NCBI GenBank assembly: GCA_963575745.1
Contig: CAUYUJ010014359.1
Location: 20,001-72,500, forward strand
Reading direction: 5' to 3'
Source: Prorocentrum cordatum
Lineage: Eukaryota > Sar > Dinophyceae > Prorocentrales > Prorocentraceae
Length of the DNA: 52,500 bases
A program made the position numbers and the translations under genes. The notes beneath the pieces are model-generated. The model made no database searches, was not told the origin of the DNA, and saw nothing but the letters and a program-made list of their open reading frames with translations. Positions 31,700-41,476 of this stretch are shown one piece after another (within the stretch, counting starts at the first letter, position 1; each line of letters starts with the position of its first letter).

Positions 31700-33372
31700 C
31701 GCCACTGTGCCTTGGTTTTGGGTCAGAGTCCTGATGGATGCCTCTTGGGGTCTCGTCGGAGGGCTCTCGAGGGCCTTTGAAGCGCATTTGTGAAGCCTCC
31801 TGGGCGCCTCTTGGGCGTCTCTTGGGGCCTCTCTGAGGTGGTGGTGGCGGTGGGCTGTGGTGGTGGTGGTGGTGGTTGTGGCGGTGGTGGTGGTGGCGAT
31901 GGTGGTGAGGGTGGTGGTTGTTGTGGTGGTTGTGATGGCAGGTTGTGGTGGTGTTGGTGGTAGTAGCGGTGATGGTGGTAGTGCGGTGGTTTCTGGTTGT
32001 GGTGGCGATGGTAGTTGTGGTGGTGGTGGTGGTGGTGGGTTAAGGTGGTGGTGGTGGTGGCGGTGGTGGTGTGATGGTTTGTCGTGGTGGTTGTGGTGGT
32101 TGTGGTGGTTGTGGTGGTGGTGGTGGGTCATTGTGGTTGTGGTTTGTGGAGGTGGTGCTGGTGGTGGTGGTGGTGGTGGTGGTGGCAGTGGTGGTGGTGG
32201 CGTGGTGGTTTGTGGTGGTGGGCGGTGCTGGTGGTGGTGGTGGTGGTCGTGGTGGTGGTGGTGGTCGTGGTGGTTTGTGGTGGTAGTGGTGGTGGTGGTG
32301 GTGGGTTGTGGTGCTGATGGTGGCGGTGGTAGTGGTTGTGGTTTTGGTTGTGTGGTGGTTTGTTGTGGTGGTAGTGGCTGTGGTGGTGGTGGTGGTGGTT
32401 CGTGGTGGTGGTGGTGGTGGTGGTTGGTGGTCATGTGGTGGTGGTGGTGGTGGGTTGTAATGGTGGTGGTGGCAATGGTTGTGGTGGTGGTGGCATGGTG
32501 ATTTGTGGTGGTGTTGGTGGCGGTGGTGGTGGTGGCGGTGGTTTGTGGAGGTGGTGCTGGTGGTGGTGGTGGTGGTGGTGGTGGTGTGGTGGTGGTGGCG
32601 TGGTGGTTTGTGGCGGTGGTGGTGTGGTGGGTTGTAGTGGTGGTGGCATGGTGGTGGTGGTGGTTGTTGCGATGGTGGCATGGTGGTGTGGTAGATTTTG
32701 GTGGTGGGTCGTTGTGGCGGTGGTGGTGGTGAGTTGTTGTGGTGGTGGTGGTGGCTGTGGTGGTGGTGGTGGTGGTTGTGTGGTGGTTTGGTGGTGGTGG
32801 TGGTGGGTTGAGGTGGTGGTGGTGGTATTGGTGGTGGTGGTGGTGGCGTGGTGGTTTGTGGTGGTGGTGCTGCTGCTGATAGCGGTGCTGGTGGTGGTGG
32901 TGGGTGGTGGGTGGTGGGTGGTGGGTGGTGGTGGCGGTAGTGGTGGTGGTTGTGGTGGTGGTGGTGAAGTGGTTAGTGGTGGTGGTGGTGGTGGTGGTGG
33001 TGGGTTGTGGTGATGGTTGTGGTGGTGGCGGTGGTGGTGATGGTGCTGGTAATTGTGTGGTGGCTTTTGGTGATGTTGGTGGTGATGGTTGTGGTGGGTT
33101 GTGGTGGTCCTGGTGGTGGTGGCGTTTTTGGTGGTGGTTGTGTAGTGGTTTGTTGTCCTGGTGGTGGTTGTGGTGGTTGTGGTGGTGGTGGTGGTGGTTG
33201 TGGTGGTGGTGGTGGTGGTGTTGTGGTTTGTGGTGGTGGTGGTGGTGTGTCCTTCGGCTCTTCCTGTCACCGTGTTTTGGCTTTGGGTCAGAGATCTAAT
33301 GGATGCCTCTTGAGGTCTCGTTAGAAGGATCTCGGGGGCGTCTGAGGAGCATGTGTGAAGCCTCGTTGACTT
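31700..33372 (+). repeat. ~105-bp direct repeats bounding the GGT array
   Basis: 31700-31805 and 33267-33372 share TTTGGGTCAGAG, TGATGGATGCCTCTTGGGGT (second copy TAATGGATGCCTCTTGAGGT), CTCG, and TGTGAAGCCTC. They lie inside the TIR element, one on each side of the GGT microsatellite, which suggests that the array expanded between, or together with, a duplicated segment. Confidence 0.75.
31835..33250 (+). repeat. (GGT)n microsatellite, ~1.4 kb
   Basis: Long TGG/GGT array with GGC, GTT and GGA variants, all G/T on the plus strand. Its G-pairs make plus-strand G-quadruplex formation possible. Frames through it give only Val/Trp/Gly or His/Thr/Pro runs. Confidence 0.95.
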
Positions 33373-34610
33373 TCCTAAGGGTCTCTCGGTGGCCTCTGGG
33401 GGGCGAGGTCTCGATATGGCTATTTGTGTGTTCCCTCTGCGGCCTCTGGGCCCTCTCTGGAAATCGTCGCTGTCCCCGCTGTCGGCGTTGCTGGCCGCCG
33501 CCAGCGCCGCCGCCAGCGCCGGCGCCGGTGCCGGCGCCGGCGCTGGGGGGGGGTTCGGACCCCCCCCCCTTTGAGAAGGGGGGGGGGTCGGGAGGGGGGG
33601 GTTAGGGGGGAGGGGAGTCCCCCTGGTTCTGATCGGCGGCGCCGAGTGTTTGAGGGGGGCCCCTCCGGTTCGAAACGCGCCGCCGAATGTTCCCAAGGCA
33701 AGCGCCCATGAAACGCGCCCTCTCATAGGACCAGACGTGCATCAAGCACTGCGGATTGGAGCCGCAGGAGAAGGGCAATCTAATAGGAAAACACGTAAAG
33801 CACCAGGGACTCGTGGCCCCAGGGGAGGCCCAATCTATAGGAACATATGTAAAACATTTAGTCTTGGATACACAGGAGAAAGATAATCTATAGAAGCGTA
33901 CGTAACGCACCAAGGATTCGTACTCCAGGGGAGGCCAAATCTATAGGAGCATACGTGCAACGCATAGGATTGGAGCCACTCCTGTGGCCTTCTGAGGCCT
34001 CTTGCTCCCGGGGCCTCTTGGGACCTCCTTGTGCCTTCCGGGGCCTCCTGGTGCCTCCTGGCGCTTCCTGTGGCCTCCTGGGGCCTCCTGTGGCTTCCTG
34101 TGGCCTCCTGGGGCATCCTGGAGCCTCTTGAGGCCTTCTGGAGCTTCCTGGGCCCTCCTGGAGCCTCTTGGGGCATCCTGTGGCCTCTTGAGTCTTCCTG
34201 TGGCCTCCTGATGCCTCCTGGGACCTCCTGTGGCATCCTGGGGCCTCCTGCAGCCTGCTGGAGCCTCTTGTGGCATCCTGGGGAGGATCCGTGCCCACGA
34301 GTCTGGCCACCAAAAGAAGCAAACCGATCGAGACATCCTCACATTCTGGCCCCACTTGGGGGCAAACATGAGCGCCTCGCTCGAGACATCCTCCACATCT
34401 GCCCCGAACGCGGAGGATGTCGGGTGGTGAAACTGGCAAACCGCTCGAGACATCCCCGCCCTTTTGGCGCGAACGGAGGAGTGAGATATCCCCTTGGGGG
34501 TGCTGAAATCCGCGCCTCGCTCGAGACATTATCAGAATTTGCTCCGCCAGCATCATCATCACCATCATCATCATTACCACCATCATTATCACCATCACCA
34601 TAACACAACA

Positions 34611-34920
34611 TATCAACACAAGACAACACACACACATTGTCATACCATAACAGAACGTGTCAACACAAAACATCACAACCCATATCATACCATATCATAT
34701 CATAGCATCGCATGCCATATAACGTCTCACCCTACCATTTCATACCATAACAAGCCATACCATCGCACACCATAACGTAGCATACCATACCATACCATAT
34801 CATATCAAGCCATACCATAGTATACCATTCCATCACATCACATACCATACCATACCATCTCATGACAATTCACCACACAGCATAATATCACTACATACCA
34901 TAATATACCATACTGAACCA
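34611..34920. repeat. CATACCATA-type tract
   Basis: About 310 bp of degenerate ATCATACCAT pentamer/decamer sequence in composite copy V. Confidence 0.85.
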
Positions 34921-35040
34921 TAACATGAGGAGAAAGAGGAGGAAGGGGAAGGAGTCGGCGCGGTCGGAGTAATAGCAATAACCTCATCTGTTGGATATGG
35001 GGAATAACGAGAACCCCCTCCTTAGGATATGGGGGATAAA

Positions 35041-36130
35041 CCGCAATAGGCCAGCTCTCCGCTTTGCGGGAGGCCCATCCCTGAACCTGAGACTACTTGA
35101 TTGACAGGATCTTCAGAATCTTTCCAGGTGTGCCAGGACAAACTGGCACGTGAGCAATAAACGAATGACTTCATTCAGCGTGCTGCACATGGCATCCCGC
35201 GTGTCGAACAGGGACAAGAAGCGAGCTGACTGTCAGACAACATTGGCAGAGAGGATCGTCTTTTCCGGCCAGTCACAGCCGGGGAGCTGTGTTCGTTACC
35301 TCGTGTCGGGGAGCCCATCGTTTTCACGATTTCCCCGAGGGGGGGGTCGACGCCGACGGGCTGCCCGGATGGGGGGGGTAAGAAATGCAGCTCCCACGGC
35401 TGTGGCTGGCGTGGAGATGTGGGCGAGGGGGAGGGGAGGTGGGGCTCGCCACCAAAGCTGACAAGCCTGCCAGATGATGTATGCTCAGGAGCAGAAGGAA
35501 CACACAGACACAATTAATCGTCGATTCCCGAGAAAATGCGGGAAAATATGGGAAGTGGGGGGGAAGACAAAAACCCAGAAAATATGGGAACGTAGGGGGA
35601 ATCCAGTTATTTGTGTGTATTTATTTGTGTGTCTTAGGGCCCCTTCATATGCGGAGGCAAGCGAGCGTCTTGGGTTTCTTTTGTTAGGGCGCCTACATTT
35701 TGGTGCTCTTCTCCCTTTCTTCTGAACCGCTGGGGTCCGACCAGGTAGACGCTCTGCGTCGCCGCTTGCGGCCATGCAGTCGCGTGCGGGGGGCGAGTGC
35801 CGACCGTGGCTTCAGCATATTCCCAGCTAAGAGCAACCAATGAACCCTGACCTTCAAACAAGTGGGGCGGAGTGAGAGGAAGCGAGTTCAGATGATATGA
35901 CTTGTAGGACCTTTCGTCTGCCAGGCCCTCTTGTTGGAGAACCTTCGACGGCCACATCTACAACGGGCAGCTCTACTTCCTCTGCAGCGCTGCCGGTGCC
36001 TGCCAGCGTGACCAGCACTGTTGGCAGCTCCGTCCTTGCGTGCATATTTTTGGTGATGGAGTGACTGCATGCTGATCCCTGCTGATTTCTGTACTGCTTA
36101 TTCCTGCCATCTTGCACGTATCCCGGTTGA
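35041..36130. other. No supportable gene
   Basis: Mixed sequence. A Ser/Thr-rich plus frame near 35925-36060 (EPSTATSTTGSSTSSAALPV) is coding-like in composition but has no homology I can name and no clear splice sites. Confidence 0.4.
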
Positions 36131-36135
36131 TCATT

Positions 36136-36277
36136 CAGGCGACCTGCGATTTTGAGTTTGCGTCGCCAAAGGGAACTCGAGGGACCTGTGAGCTTGTATT
36201 CTTGCTCAGTTTCTCAGGCGACCTGTGCGATTTTAGTCTGCATCGTCAAAAGGAGCTCAAAGGATCGCGTCTCAGAG
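36136..36277 (+). repeat. ~77-bp imperfect tandem duplication
   Basis: TCAGGCGACCTGCGATTTTG near 36136 and TCAGGCGACCTGTGCGATTT near 36213, each followed by (G/C)(C/A)(G/A)TCG(C/T)CAAA and a GGA(A/G)CTC word, are direct copies. Confidence 0.65.
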
Positions 36278-36644
36278 TGTGCCCTCAGAGGTTGCATACT
36301 CTGTGAATCCGATCTGGCCGTTGTCCCTGAGCAGCATGGACAGGATTCCCACGAGTGGCCTGGGCACTGGGTGTTCCTTCCCCGTGTCAAGTCGGTTGCC
36401 AGACAAATGCTCAGGCGAAACTATTCGGAATGACCAGCTGCTGGTGTGGACGACGCGGCTTAATCTTTTTGTAGTTCTCTTTCCTGCCGTCTTGGACGTT
36501 CTGGCAGAGCCACTCCGTCTTCAAGGACAGGAGTCGTGTCGGTTGCTGCATCTGGCTGCTGTGCTGCGCATGCGAACGTATTGCGTTTGCGCTCAGCAGG
36601 GCTGTCACCACCTACTGTACTTAGGCCACACCTTTTTCTGTAAG

Positions 36645-36794
36645 TCTGGACTGCCGTGTCCAAACACGCAGTCGGCCACCGTGCTGACATCGTCGCTTGC
36701 GTACGACGGCGCAGATGCTGGACAGGCCGACGGCTTCACTATCATCGACAGTATCAACACATGCACTACCCTGTGTGCACACTCCATGAGTGAG
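36645..36794 (+). CDS. Candidate internal exon, unrecognised protein
   Basis: A 50-codon, frame-preserving stretch between a pyrimidine-rich acceptor (CTTTTTCTGTAAG|TCTGG, 36644/36645) and a donor (ATGAGTGAG|GTAGTT, 36794/36795). It reads SGLPCPNTQSATVLTSSL, AYDGADAGQADGFTIIDS, INTCTTLCAHSMSE. Residue usage is balanced, unlike the low-complexity frames around it. I do not recognise the family. Four Cys residues might indicate an extracellular or metal-binding segment. No neighbouring exon could be attached. Confidence 0.3.
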
Positions 36795-37189
36795 GTAGTT
36801 TCTCTTGCAATATTGCGAACGTGTTACAGCAACCTCTTGACGTGTTTTTTTTGAACAAGACCTGTTGTTCCACTTTGTCCGCCATTTCTCTGACACTGTA
36901 CATGTCTATTCGGGTCCGTGTGTGTGCATCCATGGTCGTACGTGCATTGTCAGCTCAGTTCACGAATTTGTATGTGATTCGTCCGGATCGTTGGCAGCAT
37001 CCCTGGTATCATGCGTATGCAGTTGCTCATTCGTGCTCAGGCGTGCACGCACACATACTTACATGCTCACGCACATCCAAAGACGCATGCGTACGCACAT
37101 GCATATTTGTTTTCGGCCCGCTCGCCAACATGTGTTGAAATGGAACGGGGGCGTGGCCCCCAGCAGTGCCACCATGACAATATCATGCG

Positions 37190-38170
37190 GCCAACCAGCG
37201 CCGGGTCTCCGTCGATGGCTGGTGACCTGTTGGCGACTTGGCAGGAACTAGCAGCTGCAACTGGCGTTGGCACCGCCAGGGCTGGTGCGGCTTGACATGG
37301 GGCTACCAGGGGCTAGCGCTGGTGGCCACAGGCGCTGGCGCCGCTTCGGGCTGGCGGGGCTGGGCAGGGATTCGCATGGGCAAGCGGCTGCTGACGTCCA
37401 GAGCTGGCCTCCCACGGGGGTAGTGGGCCTAGCCAGGGACCAGTGACGGCAACGGCCGCTCCCACCACCCAGCGCTGGTTGGGCTCGGCAGGCGCGTTAG
37501 GAGCTAGCGCAGTGGCCGCCAGGACCAGGGTCAAAAGCAGGCATGGCGCCATTCATTGTTAGCGAGGCCCAGCAGAGTTTGTGGGGTACTTCCTAGCAGC
37601 GGTACCTGTCGTTGGCGCCACCCTGGGCTAGTGAAGCCAGGCATCGGCCAGTAGGGGCTGATGGTTGTGGCAATCAGCGTCGGCGTAATCAAAGGTCAGT
37701 GGGGCTTGGCAGTCGCTACAAGCGAAGCTGATGCCGCCTGGGGCCAGTGTGGCTCGGCAGACGGTAGTAGCGGCGAGTGGCGGCAATCGTCTCTGGCGCA
37801 AGATGGCAAGAGCTAAGCCGTGGCGGCAATCTGGGTTGCCGCCGCCTGCAAGCCAAAAGCTAGCAGAGACTAGCTAGCAATGGTCATCGGCTTCGACGCT
37901 GCGCAGGCCTTGTGGGGCTAGGCAGGGGCTAACGCAGACGAGGGGTGACAACTGGCGCTGGTGCCATCGAGGGCTGCTAGAGGGGTAGGCAGGGAATCGT
38001 AGATAAGGCGGTGGCCGCCGCCGAGGGCCAGTGGGCTAATTCAGGGGCCACTATAGGGCTTGTGGTCGCAATCGGCGTTGGTGCCGCCCGGGGTCTGAGG
38101 GGCCAGGCAGGGGCTAACGTGGGCAAGCCGTGGCGTCAACCGGGGTTGGCTCCGTCTGGGGCCAATGGCT
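37190..38170 (+). repeat. Degenerate ~65-bp minisatellite
   Basis: Recurring words GGGGCTAGGCAGGGGCTAAC, GGGCAAGC(G/C)GTGGCG, GCAA(T/C)(C/T)GGCGTTGGTGCCG and CAGTGGGGCT(T/A)GGCAG at irregular spacing of roughly 60-70 bp. Strongly diverged units; no gene is supported. Confidence 0.6.
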
Positions 38171-38179
38171 TGCGATATG

Positions 38180-39710
38180 ATGGTCTGGGCGGCGGCAGCC
38201 ACAGATTTCCTGAGCTCCCCTGTGCTTCTGGGTCCTCGTTTAGAATACGCCGCGCCGCGCGTCTATTTTCCTCCTTCCTGCCCCCCCTGCTCCTCCGCAT
38301 TCTGATCTTTCTCCCCCATTCCTCCTGTGGTGTTGGGCCCTCGTTTTGCATTCGCAGCGTCCCGCGTCTCACCTCCTCACCTCCTCGCCCCACCCTCCTC
38401 TCTTCATTCTCTTCTCTCTGCCTCTGCTCTCCGTCCGCGTGTCTATTCAGGCACACCTCTCTCTCTATATCCCTCCCTCCCTCTCTCTCTCTATCTGTCT
38501 GTCTGTCTGTCTCTCTCTCTCACTGTTTCACTCACCCACTAACTCATTCATTCACTCGTGACCCGGTCGAGAGATCCACCCACTGTCGTGACCACAGGGG
38601 GCTCCCCCTACAGCCTCAGTGGGCGCGGGCGCCTACCGCCACGGCCGATGTCGGGACACCCCTCGCACGGTGCCTGTCCCCATCGAGAGCTCCGCCTACG
38701 GCCCCGGCGGGTGCGGGCGCACGCCGCCGTGGCCAACGTCGGCACACCCCTCACACGTTGCGCGCGCCCATCGGTGGTTTCGCTCACGGACCGGATGCGC
38801 TTCCGATGAAATGCTCGTCTTCCGTGTACCCGAAGACACTGCTGGCTCCTGGTCAACAAGTCTTGAATGCTTGTCCAGGAACCTGCGTCAGCGCCAGTTC
38901 CAATTGTTATTGTAGCGCAGCGGTGCGGGCATAGTGCACGATTCGGAGGAGACGGCCGAAGAAGCTGTCGCGCGCGCAGCACACCGACTAGCAGGCGAGG
39001 AGTACTGCAATGCGCTCACAGTCAAGCAACCGAACCAATAAACATGCGCAACCAGGAAAACAGCTGCATGCAAACGCACGAGGACTCATTCAAGTAGATG
39101 TGCGTTTGCACATCTGAGCGCGCACGTGGACACGCGCACGTAAGCAAACAAGCTCGACCAAGTAAGGACGCCTTTACGCACAGTCGGCCGAACTAGCACT
39201 CGAGGGACGTGTTGGTTGGAGTTCCTGGGGACGCGCCGATTTCTGCCAGATTTCGGGCGTCCGAGCGGCCAGGAATCCCTGCTGTTCTCCGCTCTCGCCC
39301 CTCCGAACGCTGTCACCGTCGAGCACGTCCTCGCGCGCGCGCGCGTGGCAACACGGCTGAGATGTCCGTGCTGGCGCGGAGGCGCGTCCCCGCTCTCTCC
39401 TGGCGCGGGGCACGGGCTGCGGTGGTGCGCAGCACTGCGCCGCAGAGCGACTGCCGCGACCGCTGCCGCCAGCCCGCGGGCCCCCTGCCTGCTCGTGCTG
39501 CCTGCCACCGATGCGGCGCCCGGCCACGGCCGCGCACCGCCGCCCGCCGCTGCTGCCGGTGCCGCTCCCGCTGCCGCCCCCTGGCCGCCGCGGACGTTGT
39601 GAGACGTGCTCGCGGCCCCCATGCTCGGAAACGCGAGCATCTGCATCACCAGTGGCGGGCTGTTTTTCAAGCCCCGCATTTTTGGAGGGTCGAGGGCGAC
39701 GTCGGGGTGG
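38180..39710. other. No supportable gene; CT-rich tract inside
   Basis: Contains a pyrimidine microsatellite (CTCTCTCTAT...CTGTCTGTCTGT, 38455-38545) and a ~100-bp imperfect direct repeat (38610-38690 and 38695-38770: GGGCGCGGGCGCCTACCGCC, GTGCGGGCGCACGCCGCCG). Open frames on both strands are GC-driven. Confidence 0.5.
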
Positions 39711-39713
39711 TGT

Positions 39714-39765
39714 GGTGTATACTTTTCCCTGACTCCTCAGGGACACAACGGAAAATGTATACACC
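39714..39765. repeat. Hairpin GGTGTATAC...GTATACACC
   Basis: GGTGTATACTTTTCC and GGAAAATGTATACACC are inverted copies (15 paired bases, one bulge) around a 21-base loop with CTCAG. It may be a small foldback element or an RNA hairpin; there is no evidence for a function. Confidence 0.6.
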
Positions 39766-39769
39766 AGGA

Positions 39770-40705
39770 CACCATGAACACCAGGATCCGCTTTCTTGTG
39801 AGAGTTTCAGCGCAGGGCCGGAGAAAGCGTTGGTGTATAGAGTTCGGTTCCCTACTTGACGTCGCGACGCGCTCTGTCACGACGCGGGCCCAAGGAGCCT
39901 CTCCACCCTGTCCCCAGGACGAGTCTCTCGCAGCGGGTTGTCTCGGTGCTTTTGTTGGCCCCTGGGTCGCAGCAACCAGTTCACCCCTCATTTCGGGCGT
40001 CGCAGTTGTTTCGTGGCGTGGACCACCGGCGTTCTCGACCCTTTGCTCGGGGCCAGTGATTCGTCCCGTATTGTCTTTTGACGGCCCTGGGTCCGATACA
40101 TGCTTTCCCGAGGCCAAAGACTCCGGAAAGCGGCCGCCACTGTTTTCAGGACGCTCGGATGTGAGGGCTAAGGCGCCGAGGTCGTAGAAAGGAGCGCCAG
40201 TCGGTGATCTCTGGCGGCGCCCGCACCCCTGGGCTGCCCCCGCGCGCGTGCGGCTCACGGCTCTTTGCCCTGCTCCTTCTCGCCGGGCGGGGCGAGGGGG
40301 GCTGCCCGGTGCGGGGGGTGCCTCCGCTGTAGGCGCATCGGAGAAGAGATCGACCTGCCTGCGGGTGTCCCGTGGAAGTCGCTCGTTCACCAGTGGCTCT
40401 GGGGACCCCCCACCCAATGGGGTCCTGGGGCGCCCCAGGAAGATGTAGGATCGGGGGCCCCCCCCATCATCAGATGCGGGTTTCGCCAGCGTTGCATCGC
40501 CACAGTCGGCTTCTCGACGCTCGCGGCCTCCAGGAGCAGTCTGGCGGCACCTTGGGGCTGTCAGAACACGGCTCTGGACGAGAAGCTGGCCCTCGGAAGG
40601 GGCCGAGGCCTCCGTGGGGCCCCCGTCACGAACAGACGCCAGAGGAGGGGGAGGAGTCCTGAGAAGCATCCGAGGGCTCGGTTTCGCTGGGGTGTGTGCC
40701 TCCTT
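39770..40705. other. No supportable gene
   Basis: GC-rich, with overlapping frames on both strands and no recognised motif. Confidence 0.45.
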
Positions 40706-40710
40706 GTCTG

Positions 40711-40810
40711 GGCGAGGACCATCGAGGAGCATCGCTGGCAACAAAGAGACGCGCGAAACCGAAGCATGCACTGGGAATGGACGTCCGAGCAATGGCAAGG
40801 ATTAGGTCGG
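40711..40810 (+). repeat. Dispersed ~100-bp repeat, copy 2
   Basis: GCGAGGACCATCGAGGAGCA, GCGCGAAACCGAAGCATGCA and GAATGGACGTCCGAGCAATG match 11546-11640 in order. Confidence 0.75.
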
Positions 40811-40824
40811 GCATGTCCCTCTAC

Positions 40825-40920
40825 AGGAGGAGTATTCAAAAAAAGTAGTAAAAGATAGTATGGGGACGGCTTTTGGCAATTTTTGAATATTTTGGGGGTC
40901 TTTCTGGAGTATTATTTCTT
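40825..40920 (+). repeat. Third copy of retroelement terminal-type repeat
   Basis: CCTCTACAGGAGGAGTATTC, then GATAGTATGGGGACGGCTTT, TTTTTGAATATTTTGGGGGT. It corresponds to 41272-41340 (CCTCTGCAAGAGGAGTGTCC, GGTATGGGGACGATTTTGGA, TTTTTGAAT) and to the 48760 repeat. It may be a solo or partial end of the same retroelement family. Confidence 0.65.
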
Positions 40921-40941
40921 TTTCCACCAAAGCTCCCCATG

Positions 40942-41118
40942 TACGGTAGGTTCGCGTCGTGTCGACCGGCGGCGACCCCAGCGCGGGCGTTCAAGGTTGA
41001 ACGCCGCCGGCGACCCAGAATCGATCGATGTTGAACGATCGGACGTTGCGGCAGCGGCCGATCGTTCAAGGTTGAACGATCCCTGCGGTGTCAATCGGCA
41101 CGACACGAACCGGCCGTA
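40942..41118 (+). mobile_element. 177-bp MITE with TA-flanked inverted repeats, copy 2
   Basis: The left terminus TACGGTAGGTTCGCGTCGTG and the reverse complement of the right terminus, TACGGCCGGTTCGTGTCGTG, match. The interior contains GTTCAAGGTTGAACGCCGCC and GCCGATCGTTCAAGGTTGAA, shared with the element at 22757-22949. Confidence 0.85.
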
Positions 41119-41370
41119 GGGGGACGCCCGACTTCAGGCAAGGAAGGGGCTCCCATCCCCTCCAGCACGCCCCTCGGGGCTCCTCGGCAGGGCCGCCCCT
41201 CCCCTCGCCCTGCCCACCTCTGTGCGCGCCGCCGTGGGCTCCAGGGGCCCAGGCTCCAATCGGGCCTGTCCCCTCTGCAAGAGGAGTGTCCAAACATGGT
41301 TTTAAGAAATGGTATGGGGACGATTTTGGAGCATTTTTGAATCTGGGGACGATTTTTGGAGTAGTTTTTG

Positions 41371-41476
41371 GAAAAAATAGTTTGGGGACGCAAAACAGTA
41401 TGGGGACGATTTTTGAGCATTTTTTGACCATTTGGGGGTATTAGGTGACCATGTTTCATTTCTGGTCCAGAATCCC
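41371..41476 (+). repeat. Left direct repeat of the retroelement
   Basis: GAAAAAATAGTTTGGGGACG, then CAGTATGGGGACGATTTTTG, ACCATTTGGGGGTATT, ATTTC(T)GGTCCAGAATCCC. The same words in the same order occur at 48760-48872. Confidence 0.8.

Larger units (their letters stand above)
31385..33724. mobile_element. 2.34-kb TIR element with 8-bp target duplication
   Basis: Flanked by ATAGGACC on both sides (31377-31384 and 33725-33732). The left end GAAAGGGCGCGTT and the reverse complement of the right end, GAGAGGGCGCGTT, match at 12 of 13 positions. Subterminal G/C-run palindromes around GGTTCGAACC-like words are present at both ends (31440-31510 and 33540-33600). The interrupted repeat unit is intact in other copies (for example 1665-1720), which gives the empty site. 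An 8-bp duplication is typical of hAT elements, but the termini alone do not prove the superfamily. No transposase is seen; the interior is a GGT array flanked by ~105-bp direct repeats (31700-31805 and 33267-33372). Confidence 0.8.
31045..35040 (+). repeat. Composite repeat, copy V, split by an insertion
   Basis: Head block 31045-31225 and decamer array 31226-31345 lead into a TATAGGAAC unit that is interrupted at 31384 and resumes at 33725. Then come units to 33975, decamer array 33976-34290, GAGACATCCTC units 34291-34550, a short CAT tract 34550-34610, CATACCATA tract 34611-34920 and tail 34945-35040 (GGAGTCGGCGCGGTCGGAGT, ACCCCCTCCTTAGGATATGG). Apart from the insertion it is about 1.65 kb and parallels copy III block for block. 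Confidence 0.85.

Noticed and set aside
37011-37295. Short frames around ACACATACTTACATGCTCACG-like sequence
   Set aside because: Simple CA-rich sequence, no recognised protein family.
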